38,823 nt of DNA from Listeria valentina (GCF_011800755.1 NZ_JAATJW010000021.1:1-38823), one strand, 5' to 3'; positions 7,031-15,899 are shown, counted from the first letter of the stretch. Numbers and translations are program-made. The notes: generated by a model from the sequence alone, not told the origin.

Positions 7031-7449
7031 TCATGCTAAACGTTTCACCAAATAAAAACGCGTCACCCCTTGCTGCATAAAGTCCGGTAGTTCGCCAAAA
7101 ACTTTAAACCCATTTTTTTCGTAAAAACGAGGCGCCTGATAACTCATTGTTTCCAGATGGATTTGCGTACACTGATTTTGTTTGGCATATTCTTCCGCTT
7201 GTTTTAATAACAGGGTGCCTACGCCGTTCCCTTTTTCAGCTGGATTTACCGCAAGTAGCGAAACATGCATCGTGTTCCATAAAATTTCGCCCGTAACACC
7301 GCCTATGTATTCTCCATTTTCATAAGCTGCAAAAGAAAAAAAGATTTTTGATACGGTAAAATGCCTACCTCTAAACTGTCCGTATTCGTCTCAAGCAAGT
7401 CAATCAGCCGTTCCTGATTGACCTCCAAATCTATTTCACGAATATCCAT
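7031..7449 (-). pseudogene. Frameshifted GNAT N-acetyltransferase
   Basis: Two adjacent frames together make one complete GNAT protein of about 139 residues. The first begins MDIREIDLEV at 7449 (SD AAAGGGGG, 8 bases away) and stops at 7303. The second carries the acetyl-CoA loop EKGNGVGTLLL and the C-terminal FYEKNGFKVFG. The break is a single missing base in the run of seven A at 7336-7342; one extra base restores an unbroken reading through the junction (YENGEYIGGV, then MHVSLLAVNP). It could be a genuine loss, a slippage-prone tract or a sequencing error. It lies 60 bases behind the FNT gene and probably shares its transcript. Confidence 0.75.
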
Positions 7450-7509
7450 CTGGACTTCCCCCTTTATAAAAAAAGATGAACCAGGTCTTTCCTCGTCCAC
7501 CTTTTCCAT

Positions 7510-8331
7510 TTATTCACCAGAAGTTACTGGTTCTTGTACTTTTTCATTCTTTGCTTCAGATGCCTGCGTCCTTCGTTTATAAGCTAAGAAGTAAAATAAA
7601 CTAACAAAAATGGCGCCACCAACCGTATTTCCAAGATAGACCGGAATCACGTTCATCCAAAAGTCCATCCAACTATAGCTTCCTGCAAAAATCGCAGCCG
7701 GAATGATAAACATGTTGGCGACAACGTGTTGAAAGCCAATTGCAACGAAAGCCATGACCGGGAACCAAATCCCCCAAATTTTTCCAGCAAAATCTTTAGC
7801 CGCATACGAAAGCCAGACAGCAATCCCAACAAACCAATTACAGCCAATGCCAGAAACGAAAGCCACCCAAAATGGATCTTTGATTTTCGCACCGGCTGTC
7901 GCAACAGTTTTCGCTAAAAAGTCGCCTTCAGTTAAACCCACAAAATGGCCAAAAAAGTAAGCAACAAATAATGCACCGACTAGATTCATGACCGTAACAA
8001 TCGCAAAATTGCGTAGCAGTTTTACAAAGGTGATTTTCCGATCGAACCAAGCAAGCGAAACAGCCATCATATTGCCGGTAATCAGTTCGCCACCACCGAG
8101 TAAAATACAAATCAATCCTACTGGAAATACAGAAGCGCCAATAAATGTTGCGAAACTCCCCCATTCATGTGGTACGGTTCCAACTACACGAATATAGAGT
8201 AAATAGCCGAGTGAAATGAATGCACCGCCCAAAAAACCTAACACGGTGAGCGCAAGCGCATTTGAATTTGCTTTTTGAATTCCTTTTTCAATCGTTACGT
8301 CTGTGACTTCTTGAGGCGTATAATAAGCCAT
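7510..8331 (-). CDS. Formate/nitrite transporter (FNT) family channel
   Basis: A 273-residue integral membrane protein with about six hydrophobic helices and FNT features: GGELITGNM near residue 80, GIGCNWFVGIAVWLS near 160 and GFQHVVANMFIIP near 198, the last including the conserved pore His. FNT proteins are pentameric channels for formate, nitrite or related monocarboxylates. With no nitrite reductase nearby, formate or lactate-type export is the more likely use, by inference. The ATG follows GAAGGGAAAGG. A consensus-like promoter with a cre-like element lies upstream. Confidence 0.88.
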   Translation of the reverse strand: MAYYTPQEVTDVTIEKGIQKANSNALALTVLGFLGGAFISLGYLLYIRVVGTVPHEWGSFATFIGASVFPVGLICILLGGGELITGNMMAVSLAWFDRKITFVKLLRNFAIVTVMNLVGALFVAYFFGHFVGLTEGDFLAKTVATAGAKIKDPFWVAFVSGIGCNWFVGIAVWLSYAAKDFAGKIWGIWFPVMAFVAIGFQHVVANMFIIPAAIFAGSYSWMDFWMNVIPVYLGNTVGGAIFVSLFYFLAYKRRTQASEAKNEKVQEPVTSGE

Positions 8332-8367
8332 TCCTTTCCCTTCTTCCTAATTGTTAACTTCATCACA

Positions 8368-8409
8368 AAAATGCGCTTTCATTATAGCATAACGAGCATC
8401 TATTCACAA
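8368..8409 (-). promoter_or_regulatory. Promoter of the FNT gene with cre-like site
   Basis: Minus-strand TTGTGA (8404-8409), 17 bases, TATAAT (8381-8386). Immediately downstream, TGAAAGCGCATTTT (8368-8381) matches the CcpA cre consensus with one mismatch. A further near-palindrome TTGTGATGAAGTTAACAA (8351-8368) resembles a Crp/Fnr-type half-site pair. Confidence 0.55.
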
Positions 8410-8423
8410 TATAAATTCACATT

Positions 8424-9182
8424 TTAACGTCTCTTATGATTATGAATTGTGACGAGCCGTAGCATCCCAGCAAGAAATAGGAAAAAGATGATCACAAAGA
8501 CCAGATAATTAATCCAAAATCCTTCAGCAGGAATAAAATGAACAGCTTGAAGTCCTTTTTGAATCCCCATGACGATGAGCGTAGAGATCGCGAGCATCCC
8601 AAATAGTTGTAAATAGCGTTTCAATGTAAATCCTCCTCTTTCTACTCGTTCTACAAGTTTTTCCCCTAACGCTTTAGCTTCTTCTCGCTTCTTTCGAGGA
8701 AGCTCATCCATTTGAAAAGTCCCCGTCAAAACGAGTTCGTAAGCTCGGTGCATGCCAGCTTGCGACATCACCGTATCAATTTGATTAAAGGTTGCATCCG
8801 TGATTCCTGCAAGTGTGTTCTCAAAAGCACTCTTATAACACGACGTGATCGATACGTAGCTCTTCCCTTTGAATAGGTGCGGAATATTTTCTCCTTTACT
8901 TGTAAGGTGCACGAAATAATCACGTAAATGATCGAAAAATTGTTTCATGCTGCCACTTACATTGCCAAAATAAGTAGGCGTCGCAAAAATCATACAGTCT
9001 GCTTGTTTTAACTCTTTTCCGATCTTCCTGACTTCATCTTGCTTAGTCGGGTCAAAGCTCTCTTCAAGAACGATGAGACTGGTTTCAGCACCTGCTTGTT
9101 CTGCTCCTCGTAAAACCTCATCTAGCAACTTTGCGGTGAGTCCTTTTCGGTTTTGCGTTCCAAGAATTCCGATAATCTTCAT
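8424..9182 (-). CDS. Flavodoxin-fold NAD(P)H:FMN reductase-like protein with membrane tail
   Basis: Residues 1-180 form a flavodoxin-like/FMN reductase domain: GTQNRKGLTAKLL at the FMN phosphate site (residues 8-20) and TPTYFGNVSGSMKQFFDH (about 89-106), typical of multimeric flavodoxin WrbA/Isf-type proteins. The C-terminal 70 residues are unusual for that family: two hydrophobic helices (about 191-208 and 223-242) ending in a basic HNHKRR tail, so the flavoprotein should be tethered to the cytoplasmic face of the membrane. The redox substrate is not recognisable. Monocistronic, with its own promoter. Confidence 0.75.
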   Translation of the reverse strand: MKIIGILGTQNRKGLTAKLLDEVLRGAEQAGAETSLIVLEESFDPTKQDEVRKIGKELKQADCMIFATPTYFGNVSGSMKQFFDHLRDYFVHLTSKGENIPHLFKGKSYVSITSCYKSAFENTLAGITDATFNQIDTVMSQAGMHRAYELVLTGTFQMDELPRKKREEAKALGEKLVERVERGGFTLKRYLQLFGMLAISTLIVMGIQKGLQAVHFIPAEGFWINYLVFVIIFFLFLAGMLRLVTIHNHKRR

Positions 9183-9214
9183 TTTGTTCCCTTCCTTTTG
9201 TTGATTCTACTTGT

Positions 9215-9243
9215 ATTTTACTTGTTCGTATCCTTTTTCACAA
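9215..9243 (-). promoter_or_regulatory. Promoter of the flavin reductase-like gene
   Basis: Minus-strand TTGTGA (9238-9243), a 17-base spacer and TAAAAT (9215-9220), about 32 bases before the start codon. Confidence 0.5.
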
Positions 9244-9252
9244 ACAAAATCC

Positions 9253-10320
9253 TCATGAAAAGAAAAATTGTTTGACTCCAGCTAGAGCTAACACGATAAG
9301 CAATATTATCCAGATAATTGGTCTTGCCAAATTGACGGTCCACCCAATCCCAAATCTTTTTTCAATAAATAAAGCCGGATCTAAACGGTTAAAGTAAAAT
9401 ATCCCTAGTTTCCAGTAGCGATCATCTTTTTGGACCATTTTTCGTTCGCGCCGAATCCCCATCACTTTGAGCCTGCTTCCACCCTGCCCCACAAAAAAAG
9501 TCAGCCAGAGAAGCGCGAGCAAAAGAAGTATCCAGAGTAAAATAGACCCCACTCGAACTGTAGCTCGGCTCCAATTCAGCAAAAAGGCGCATTGCAAGAA
9601 GCCAAAAAACAAGACCATTAAAAGACCCATTCCAAACATGAGCCGGCTATATAGCGCATTCGCACGTTTCATGCGTTTTAGTGAAATATCGGGATCATCT
9701 AAGTCGATAATGCGTTTACTTTTTTGAATCGTCAGGTGGATCCCAAGAAAAGTAAGAATCGCAAAAAACTGGGAAACAGGCCAGATTAGCGCATGAACTG
9801 GTGTTTTCGATTTTTCAGTCTCAAACACCCCATTTAGCTTCCAATAAGCAGGGAATTTGGCAGGTGCCTGGTCGTAAAGCAAAAACGTTAAAAAAAGAGT
9901 TAGCAAAAAAAGGAGGAAAGGAATGAAATAATACCAGCTTGAGAGAATAAATTTCTCTTTGTCATCAGAAGCTTCGACCATAACGGTAGCTTGCTCCTCT
10001 AAGTTTCCATTTACGATTTGCTTCTTTTTCCAAGATTTCGTTCGAAAATGATAAATTAAGTAAATGCCAAAACTAAGAGCGAGATAAAAAATTAATATAC
10101 CTAAAAACCAAGAAACGAGCGTGGCAAATAAAAAGAAATCGGCGGCAAGTGAGCCAGTCAAAATCACGTATTGTCGCTTCCATTTGAGTAACTGATTGGA
10201 GCCACTTAATTTAGTTCCGACGTTGATACCAAAGCATTCTGAACTTCTTGTCACAAAAGGCACAGCGCTTAAAATAATGGCTAGTAACCCCAGATTTAAG
10301 CTAAAAGTAACAAAACTCAT
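9253..10320 (-). CDS. DUF1648/DUF5808-type multi-pass membrane protein
   Basis: A 355-residue membrane protein with about eight hydrophobic helices. A DUF1648-like stretch (LYDQAPAKFPAYWKLNG, about residues 148-165) and a C-terminal DUF5808-like segment (WKLGIFYFNRLDPALFIEKRFGIGWTVNLA) identify it. Such proteins are commonly paired with small GntR repressors in Firmicutes, as here: its ATG overlaps the GntR stop by four bases. Function unknown; an envelope-stress or immunity role is suggested only by analogy with B. subtilis SdpI-like DUF1648 proteins. Confidence 0.75.
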   Translation of the reverse strand: MSFVTFSLNLGLLAIILSAVPFVTRSSECFGINVGTKLSGSNQLLKWKRQYVILTGSLAADFFLFATLVSWFLGILIFYLALSFGIYLIYHFRTKSWKKKQIVNGNLEEQATVMVEASDDKEKFILSSWYYFIPFLLFLLTLFLTFLLYDQAPAKFPAYWKLNGVFETEKSKTPVHALIWPVSQFFAILTFLGIHLTIQKSKRIIDLDDPDISLKRMKRANALYSRLMFGMGLLMVLFFGFLQCAFLLNWSRATVRVGSILLWILLLLALLWLTFFVGQGGSRLKVMGIRRERKMVQKDDRYWKLGIFYFNRLDPALFIEKRFGIGWTVNLARPIIWIILLIVLALAGVKQFFFS

Positions 10321-10721
10321 TGGGCTTCATTCTCCCGCTCACTTGTTTGGAATTCTTCGTAAAGATCGTGGCATGCCTTCCTAAAAGCTTGTTCGGAAAC
10401 AGAACGAGCGATCGCCTCAGCGACAATCGGCCGTAATTTTTGGTTTAAGGTTTGCAAATAAGTTGCATCCGCTATTTCAACACCCTGCAAAGGGATGGAG
10501 ACCCCTTGTTTACGATGAATTTCAATAAATCCTTCTCGTTCAAGCCATTGATAGGCCTTGTTAACAGTATGAAAATTAATGCCAATATCCGCCGCAAGCT
10601 TGCGCACGGAGGGAAGTTTTTCACCTGGCGAATAGCCGCCTTTTGCAATTCCTTCAATAATTTGGTTGCAAATCTGCATGTAAATTGGCTCTTCACTTTC
10701 TAAATGAATTTGAAGCAACAC
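10317..10721 (-). CDS. GntR-family regulator, YtrA subfamily
   Basis: A 134-residue protein with an N-terminal winged helix-turn-helix (SVRKLAADIGINFHTVNKAYQWLEREGFIEIHRKQGV, about residues 41-77) and only a short helical C-terminal region. That size and layout typify YtrA-type GntR proteins, which dimerise and repress the operon they head. The GTG start has AAAGGTG 7 bases upstream. It is translationally coupled to the DUF1648-type gene. A palindrome at 10741-10761 over the promoter is its likely operator. Confidence 0.88.
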   Translation of the reverse strand: MLLQIHLESEEPIYMQICNQIIEGIAKGGYSPGEKLPSVRKLAADIGINFHTVNKAYQWLEREGFIEIHRKQGVSIPLQGVEIADATYLQTLNQKLRPIVAEAIARSVSEQAFRKACHDLYEEFQTSERENEAQ

Positions 10722-10740
10722 CGCGCAACACCTTCTTTCT

Positions 10741-10779
10741 TGTTATAACAACGATATAACAGTTCGAAAAAGAAGTCAA
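10741..10779 (-). promoter_or_regulatory. GntR operon promoter and likely autoregulatory operator
   Basis: TGTTATA-N7-TATAACA (10741-10761) is a perfect 7-base inverted repeat. It overlaps the -10 region of a minus-strand promoter with TTGACT at 10774-10779. The A/T-rich spaced palindrome fits YtrA-type operators. Confidence 0.6.
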
Positions 10780-10806
10780 TTTGAAATAGCCAAGCCCCTT
10801 AAATCA

Positions 10807-10815
10807 TGCTAAACT
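10807..10815 (+). promoter_or_regulatory. Extended -10 promoter of the AI-2E-family gene
   Basis: TGCTAAACT is an extended -10 box about 28 bases before the ATG. TTGAAA at 10781-10786 is too far upstream to be a standard -35. Confidence 0.4.
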
Positions 10816-10842
10816 AGAATAAAAATAGGAAGGGAGAATGGA

Positions 10843-12015
10843 ATGAAAAATTCACGTTTTCGCGAGAGTAAATTATTTTTTTGGACCATCGAAATTTTGG
10901 CTATTGTAGCGATCGTCTTTTTACTCTTACAAATGAAATACATATTCTCACCCATTGGGGTGATTATCTCGACGCTATTCTTGCCAATTCTAGTTTCCGG
11001 GTTCTTGTTTTACATGTTTAATCCGCTTGTTGAATTTCTTGAAAAACGAAAAGTCCCGCGTGTTCTTGGCATCATTTTAATTTTTATTGTGTTTATCGTT
11101 TTATTCACACTTGCAGTTATTCAAATTGGTCCTGTACTTGCGAACCAAATCGCTTCACTTGCTAAGGCCTTACCTGGCTACTGGACAGATTTTGAAAAAT
11201 GGTTCAATGCACTTATCAAAGATTCACCATTCAAAAATTTGGACATCCAAGGTGAACTAAGCAAAGCCAATATTTCCATTCCTAAAATCATGAATATCGT
11301 CTTAGACGGTGTTTCAACGGGAATTGGAGCTGTCGCAAGCTTCATTACAAGCTTTGTGATGGTACTTGTTACGGTACCGTTTATCTTACTTTACATGTTT
11401 AAAGACGGACATCGCTTTATGGATTCACTTGAAAAGTTTTTCCCGAAATTTATTCGTCCAGATGCTAAAAAAATCATTCAAGAAATGAACAAAACGCTTT
11501 CGACTTATATCAGTTCGCAAGCTCTTGATTGCTTAGTCGTTGGTATTTTGACCTTTATCGGTTATTTAATCATCGGGCAACCTTATGGCCTGTTGTTCGC
11601 ATTTATCGCAGGGGCAACGAATATCATCCCTTACCTCGGGCCAGTTATTGGAGCAGCACCAGCTGTATTAGTCGCACTTTTCACTTCGCCGCTTCAAGCT
11701 TTGCTCGTGATTATTGTAGTCGTGATCGTACAACAACTAGATGGAAATGTGCTACAGCCGCTTATCATGGGTCGCTCGCTTAAAATTCACCCACTAACCA
11801 TTATCGTGATTTTACTCGTGGCAGGAAATCTAGCGGGTTTACTGGGAATGGTACTCGGCGTACCGCTTTACGCGGTCGTAAAAACCATCATTGTCAATGT
11901 TGTCAAGCTCATTCAACTTCGGCGTGAAGGGAAAAAACATTTAGGCGATGATGATAGCGGTGACGATTCAAGTCCACCAACTGACGCTACGCCAGAAACT
12001 GAATCAAGCAAATAA
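10843..12015 (+). CDS. AI-2E family (PerM-like) membrane permease
   Basis: A 390-residue membrane protein with paired N-terminal helices (residues 13-30, 34-57), a central amphipathic region (about 95-150) and further helices. It has the family segments TNIIPYLGPVIGAAPA (near 260) and QQLDGNVLQPLIMG (near 298). Members move diverse substrates (AI-2, Na+/H+, others); none can be assigned here. The tail is strongly acidic and Ser/Thr-rich (HLGDDDSGDDSSPPTDATPETESSK) and presumably cytoplasmic. SD AGGAAGGGAG precedes the ATG. It is the only full-size plus-strand gene in the window and converges on the phosphatase gene. Confidence 0.85.
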   Translation: MKNSRFRESKLFFWTIEILAIVAIVFLLLQMKYIFSPIGVIISTLFLPILVSGFLFYMFNPLVEFLEKRKVPRVLGIILIFIVFIVLFTLAVIQIGPVLANQIASLAKALPGYWTDFEKWFNALIKDSPFKNLDIQGELSKANISIPKIMNIVLDGVSTGIGAVASFITSFVMVLVTVPFILLYMFKDGHRFMDSLEKFFPKFIRPDAKKIIQEMNKTLSTYISSQALDCLVVGILTFIGYLIIGQPYGLLFAFIAGATNIIPYLGPVIGAAPAVLVALFTSPLQALLVIIVVVIVQQLDGNVLQPLIMGRSLKIHPLTIIVILLVAGNLAGLLGMVLGVPLYAVVKTIIVNVVKLIQLRREGKKHLGDDDSGDDSSPPTDATPETESSK

Positions 12016-12044
12016 AAAGTAGGGCAGCTGCCCTACTTTTTATT
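12011..12044. terminator. Perfect palindromic bidirectional terminator
   Basis: A 34-base perfect palindrome with no spacer (arms AATAAAAAGTAGGGCAG and its complement) contains the stop codons of both convergent genes and serves as terminator for each. Confidence 0.9.
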
Positions 12045-12714
12045 CTGCCGCAAAATGCGAAATATCATTTAAACGTTCTACTTTAAATAAGCCTTTTTCA
12101 TAAACCAATACTGTTACACTTGCATTGTCGAGAACAAAGCTTTCTGTGATGGAAGGCTCAAGCTCATGAACAATATTTCGGATCGTATTGCCATGCGCAA
12201 CAATCAAAATATTGCCACCTGTATCGCGATGCCGATTGATAACATGTAAAAAGCCTTGTTCCACTCGCGTCCAAAAAGTCATAAAATCTTCTGCGTCTCC
12301 TGTTGGATCGGCTTTCTTGGTTGCGTTCATCATCCCCCGTACATCTTCATGTGCCATAAAATCTTCTTGGGAGGCGTAGCCATTCGCCCGAGCAATTTCG
12401 TTCCAAGCGACATCACTTTTTTCCCCCTCAAAAGAACCGAAAAAGGTTTCACGAAATTCTTTGCGTGGTTCAAGTTGTAGCCCGAAAGCGTGTTTGTTTT
12501 CATGGAGCAAAATCTCCGCCGTAGAAATCGTTCGGTGTAAATCACTGCTATAGGCAGCAACGAATTCCGTATCCGAAAGACCTCGCCCGCTTTCTCGTAC
12601 CTTTTCAGCACCTTCTGGGGTTAGTGGTGTATCTGCCCAACCTTGCATCCTCAAATTTTTATTTAAATACGTTTGACCATGTCTCACAAAATAAAGAGCT
12701 AATTTCTCTGGCAT
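12040..12714 (-). CDS. Histidine phosphatase (phosphoglycerate mutase-like) family protein
   Basis: A 224-residue cytosolic protein with the family's catalytic RHGQT at residues 11-15, a second conserved region SSDLHRTISTAE near 56 and the distal histidine in VAHGNTIRN near 173. Size and motifs fit broad-specificity phosphatases (PhoE/GpmB type) rather than glycolytic Pgm, and the substrate is open. The ATG has a strong GAAGGAGGG site. It lies 35 bases after gor and is likely co-transcribed with it. Confidence 0.85.
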   Translation of the reverse strand: MPEKLALYFVRHGQTYLNKNLRMQGWADTPLTPEGAEKVRESGRGLSDTEFVAAYSSDLHRTISTAEILLHENKHAFGLQLEPRKEFRETFFGSFEGEKSDVAWNEIARANGYASQEDFMAHEDVRGMMNATKKADPTGDAEDFMTFWTRVEQGFLHVINRHRDTGGNILIVAHGNTIRNIVHELEPSITESFVLDNASVTVLVYEKGLFKVERLNDISHFAAE

Positions 12715-12749
12715 GATATCCCTCCTTCAATTTTCTTTTTAGTATCAAT

Positions 12750-14099
12750 TTAACGCATCGTGACAAATTCTTCTGCGCTTGTCGGATGGATTGCAACCGT
12801 ATTATCAAAGTCAGCTTTTGTTGCCCCCATCTTGATCGCAACGGCAAAGCCTTGTAAGAGTTCATCCATGCCTGTTCCAATTCCGTGCAAGCCAACGATG
12901 CGTTCATTTTTCCCTTCACAAATCAACTTCATTCGCGATGGTTCGCGGTGTTCTGTAATTACCGTATACATCGAAGTAAACGAAGATTGATAAACTTTGA
13001 TGTCTTTTTCTCCGTATTTCCGAATCGCTTCTGGCTCAGTAAGTCCAATCGTACCAATAGGTGGATGGCTGAATACGACCGTTGGAATTAAGTTATAGTC
13101 GAGATGCTCATCAAGTTTGCCGTTAAAGAGTCGTTCAGAAAGCCTTCTTCCAGCTGCAATCGCAACCGGGGTTAATTCCACATGGCCGGTTACGTCACCA
13201 ATCGCATAGATACCTGGAACATTTGTGTTTTGATATTTATCCACTTTGATGAATCCAGATTCAGTAAGTTCAACTCCAGCATTTTCAATCGCCATCGTAT
13301 CTGTCACAGGTTTCCGTCCGATCGCCCAAATGACTTTATCGACTGTTTGTGTCCGTCCGTCTTCCAGTTTAAGCGTCAAACTGCCATCTTCATTTTTTAT
13401 AATTTCTTTTGGAATGGCATATGTATGAAGTGTTGGTCCATTTTTTTCCATAAGTTCAACGAGTGTTTCTGAAATCATTGGATCAAACGAACGAAGCGGT
13501 GCATGTTTTCGAACGAAAAGATGTGTTTCCGTTCCAAATGCATTTAAAATTCCAGCCAGTTCCACTGCAATATAGCCAGCTCCAATAACAGCCACACGTT
13601 TTGGCAATTCTTTCATTGCAAAAAAGCCGTTCGAAGCGATGCCGTATTCGGCTCCTTTGATAGCTGGAATAGCAGGTTTTCCGCCTGTTGCAATCAAAAT
13701 GTGATCTGCCGTGTAGCGCTCACCATTTACTTCAATGGTTTTAGCATCTATAAAGCGCGCATAGCCACGAAGAACGTCTACATGATTGCTATCTAGGCCT
13801 TGTTGATAAAGCCCATGCAAGCGATCAATATATTTCTCACGATTTGAAACAAGGGTTCCAAAATCGAATGAGACTTCCCCAGTTAAGCCGTAAGCAGGTC
13901 CCAACTTTTCCATGCCTTCTTTAATATCTGCCCCATACCACATCACTTTTTTAGGGACACAGCCCACGTTCACACAAGTCCCCCCAAGATGAACGGGTTC
14001 AACAAGCGCGACTTTTTTGCCGTGCATCCCAGCTCGGTTGGAAGAAGCAATGCCTCCGCTTCCTCCGCCAATTGCAATATAATCGTAATGCTTACTCAT
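12750..14099 (-). CDS. gor: Glutathione-disulfide reductase
   Basis: A cytosolic FAD flavoenzyme of the pyridine nucleotide-disulfide oxidoreductase family. It shows GGGSGG for FAD binding, the redox pair in CVNVGC (Cys42 and Cys47), [14 protein letters not shown] for NADPH binding with basic residues [11 protein letters not shown] after it, and the C-terminal HPTSAEE with the catalytic base His. It recycles GSSG with NADPH. I take the ATG at 14099 (449 residues) because GGAGG is 8 bases upstream; a longer frame from 14114 starts before the ribosome site. The L. monocytogenes counterpart by position is lmo0906. Confidence 0.88.
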   Translation of the reverse strand: MSKHYDYIAIGGGSGGIASSNRAGMHGKKVALVEPVHLGGTCVNVGCVPKKVMWYGADIKEGMEKLGPAYGLTGEVSFDFGTLVSNREKYIDRLHGLYQQGLDSNHVDVLRGYARFIDAKTIEVNGERYTADHILIATGGKPAIPAIKGAEYGIASNGFFAMKELPKRVAVIGAGYIAVELAGILNAFGTETHLFVRKHAPLRSFDPMISETLVELMEKNGPTLHTYAIPKEIIKNEDGSLTLKLEDGRTQTVDKVIWAIGRKPVTDTMAIENAGVELTESGFIKVDKYQNTNVPGIYAIGDVTGHVELTPVAIAAGRRLSERLFNGKLDEHLDYNLIPTVVFSHPPIGTIGLTEPEAIRKYGEKDIKVYQSSFTSMYTVITEHREPSRMKLICEGKNERIVGLHGIGTGMDELLQGFAVAIKMGATKADFDNTVAIHPTSAEEFVTMR

Positions 14100-14163
14100 T
14101 GTAAAATCCTCCATTCAAAGCCTCTCATGTTTTAAGTGTACTAGAAATTCAAATAAACGAGAA

Positions 14164-14201
14164 GGAAAAAGCCTCCAAGCATGGGCTTGGAGGCTTTTTC
14201 C
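14164..14201. terminator. Terminator between amino acid permease and gor
   Basis: Perfect 17-base arms (14164-14180, 14185-14201; core GCCTCCAAGC) with A and T runs on both sides and a 4-base loop. It ends the permease transcript immediately after its stop codon. Confidence 0.9.
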
Positions 14202-14202
14202 T

Positions 14203-15702
14203 TTATTTCGCGCGACGTTTGCGCAAATCATAATTCTCATAAATTAAAATGGCTAGAATTGAGAAGGTAACGGGCCCTGCGATCATCCAAATGGTATCAC
14301 TCCAATTTCCAGTTGTGATAACCGGTTGGATAATGGTGAACACATTCGCAAAGCCAACAACGACTGCGATCACAGCCGTGATTAGGTACGCGCTCCACTT
14401 GGTTTTATAAGCCACGAAAGGTCGTTCAAGGCCTTCACGGTTTTTAAAGAATGGAAAAGCGAACGACAAGAATAAATATGGAAGCGTCATGGAGACATTC
14501 GCCATCAGCGTAAGTTTATTGTAGAAGGCTGAGGCATTGCTTCCGCCAAACGAAGCGATCAAGATGATTACGACAACGATGAGACACTGAATCCACATCG
14601 CAAACTCCGGCATTCCTGCCTTGTTGATCTTCGTCATTCGTTTTGGCCAAAGTTCTTTTGGTGTTCCTTGAATAATGGATTTTAGCGGCGAATAGATCAG
14701 CGTGAAAAATGCGCCTGTATAAGCAAGGAACATGGAAAGTCCGGTGATGCGCGCAAAAACAGAAGCTACCGTTTGTGCCGTTTCAGCTGAAGCATGAAAG
14801 GCATTCCCGAGTTCAAGCCCTAAGTTGTACATCAACACATACGTGATGTTTCCAAGGTTCGTCGTTTCTCCGGCAAGGACTTTCATCCAGTTTGTACTTA
14901 CGCCCCACATTAAAATCCCGATCGCATAACCAACAGAAATAACGACGGCAGCAATCATGATTCCTTTTGGAAAGGTTTTTTTCGGATTTTTTGTTTGGTC
15001 AACAAGCCCTGCCACAGCTTCTGTTCCGCCATATGCAAAAATCGCAAACACACAGAAACTCAAAATGGAAATTGGACTCAAGTAGTTTGGATTTGGCGAA
15101 ACAAGAAAATCTTTTACGCCGTCAATGTTTTGCTGGAAAGCTCCACCATTTAAAACAAGAATGATTGCACTGACAAGAATTAAAACGACATTGAGCCCCA
15201 TAACGGCAAAGCCGCCAATCGTTGTAACTTTAGTGATTTGGCGAAGACCTTTTGATGCGAAGAAAGTCACAACAATCATCCAAAGGACACCCAAAATGCC
15301 AATGGTTTGTGTTGGAGTAAGCGACAGGATCGTCCATTCCTGCGTTTTATCTGTCCCAAATAGGAAAGTCGAAAACGGAATCCATACTTTTGATGCAATT
15401 CCGACCATCCAAATAATATACGAAGTGAACCACATGAAAGTGACGATAAACGCATAGCGAGGTCCGACACTGTCATTCATCCACGAATAGATTCCCCCTT
15501 GTTCTTTACGATAAGCGGAACCATATTCGGCCATCATAAGCGCAAATGGTATAAAAAACAGCACAGCGGCTGCGATATACCATGGGATTGCACTATAGCC
15601 CATCAAATAAAAGCCAACCGGTCCATTAGCAAAGCCGAACACGGAAGTGAAAATCATTAAGATTAAGCTGAATAACCCCATTTTTTTAACTTCATTTGTC
15701 AT
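14203..15702 (-). CDS. APC-family amino acid permease (glutamate/GABA antiporter-like, YjeM type)
   Basis: A 499-residue transporter with about twelve membrane helices and the APC-superfamily start region FTSVFGFANGPVGFYLMG, then EYGSAYRKEQGGIYSWM near residue 60. It also has FAYGGTEAVAGLVDQTKNPKKTFPKG near 225, typical of the glutamate:GABA antiporter/YjeM branch. I chose the ATG at 15702 (MTNEVKKMG) because a GAGG site lies 9 bases upstream; a longer frame from 15732 includes that site. No decarboxylase gene adjoins it, so acid-resistance antiport is only a possibility. Confidence 0.8.
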   Translation of the reverse strand: MTNEVKKMGLFSLILMIFTSVFGFANGPVGFYLMGYSAIPWYIAAAVLFFIPFALMMAEYGSAYRKEQGGIYSWMNDSVGPRYAFIVTFMWFTSYIIWMVGIASKVWIPFSTFLFGTDKTQEWTILSLTPTQTIGILGVLWMIVVTFFASKGLRQITKVTTIGGFAVMGLNVVLILVSAIILVLNGGAFQQNIDGVKDFLVSPNPNYLSPISILSFCVFAIFAYGGTEAVAGLVDQTKNPKKTFPKGIMIAAVVISVGYAIGILMWGVSTNWMKVLAGETTNLGNITYVLMYNLGLELGNAFHASAETAQTVASVFARITGLSMFLAYTGAFFTLIYSPLKSIIQGTPKELWPKRMTKINKAGMPEFAMWIQCLIVVVIILIASFGGSNASAFYNKLTLMANVSMTLPYLFLSFAFPFFKNREGLERPFVAYKTKWSAYLITAVIAVVVGFANVFTIIQPVITTGNWSDTIWMIAGPVTFSILAILIYENYDLRKRRAK

Positions 15703-15782
15703 AAATTCATTCCTCATTTCAAGAGCAGTCACTGCCTCTTATTTTAACTTGTGAAATACTTTGGACGATTTTCCCCCACGTC

Positions 15783-15791
15783 ATTATAACA
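15783..15791 (-). promoter_or_regulatory. Extended -10 promoter of the amino acid permease
   Basis: Minus-strand TGTTATAAT is a consensus extended -10 with no clear -35. It leaves an 80-base leader in which I recognise no riboswitch. Confidence 0.5.
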
Positions 15792-15899
15792 TCAAAAATC
15801 CAAAATCCTTTTTAAAAGAACAATCTTAATAGCACGCAAACTCAGATATGTGAGATTTGTCTAAAAACAGTAGTTTTTTTAACAAAAAGGCAATAGAAA

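Noticed and set aside
14100-14114. Five-residue extension of glutathione reductase
   Set aside because: The extra codons are the Shine-Dalgarno region itself.
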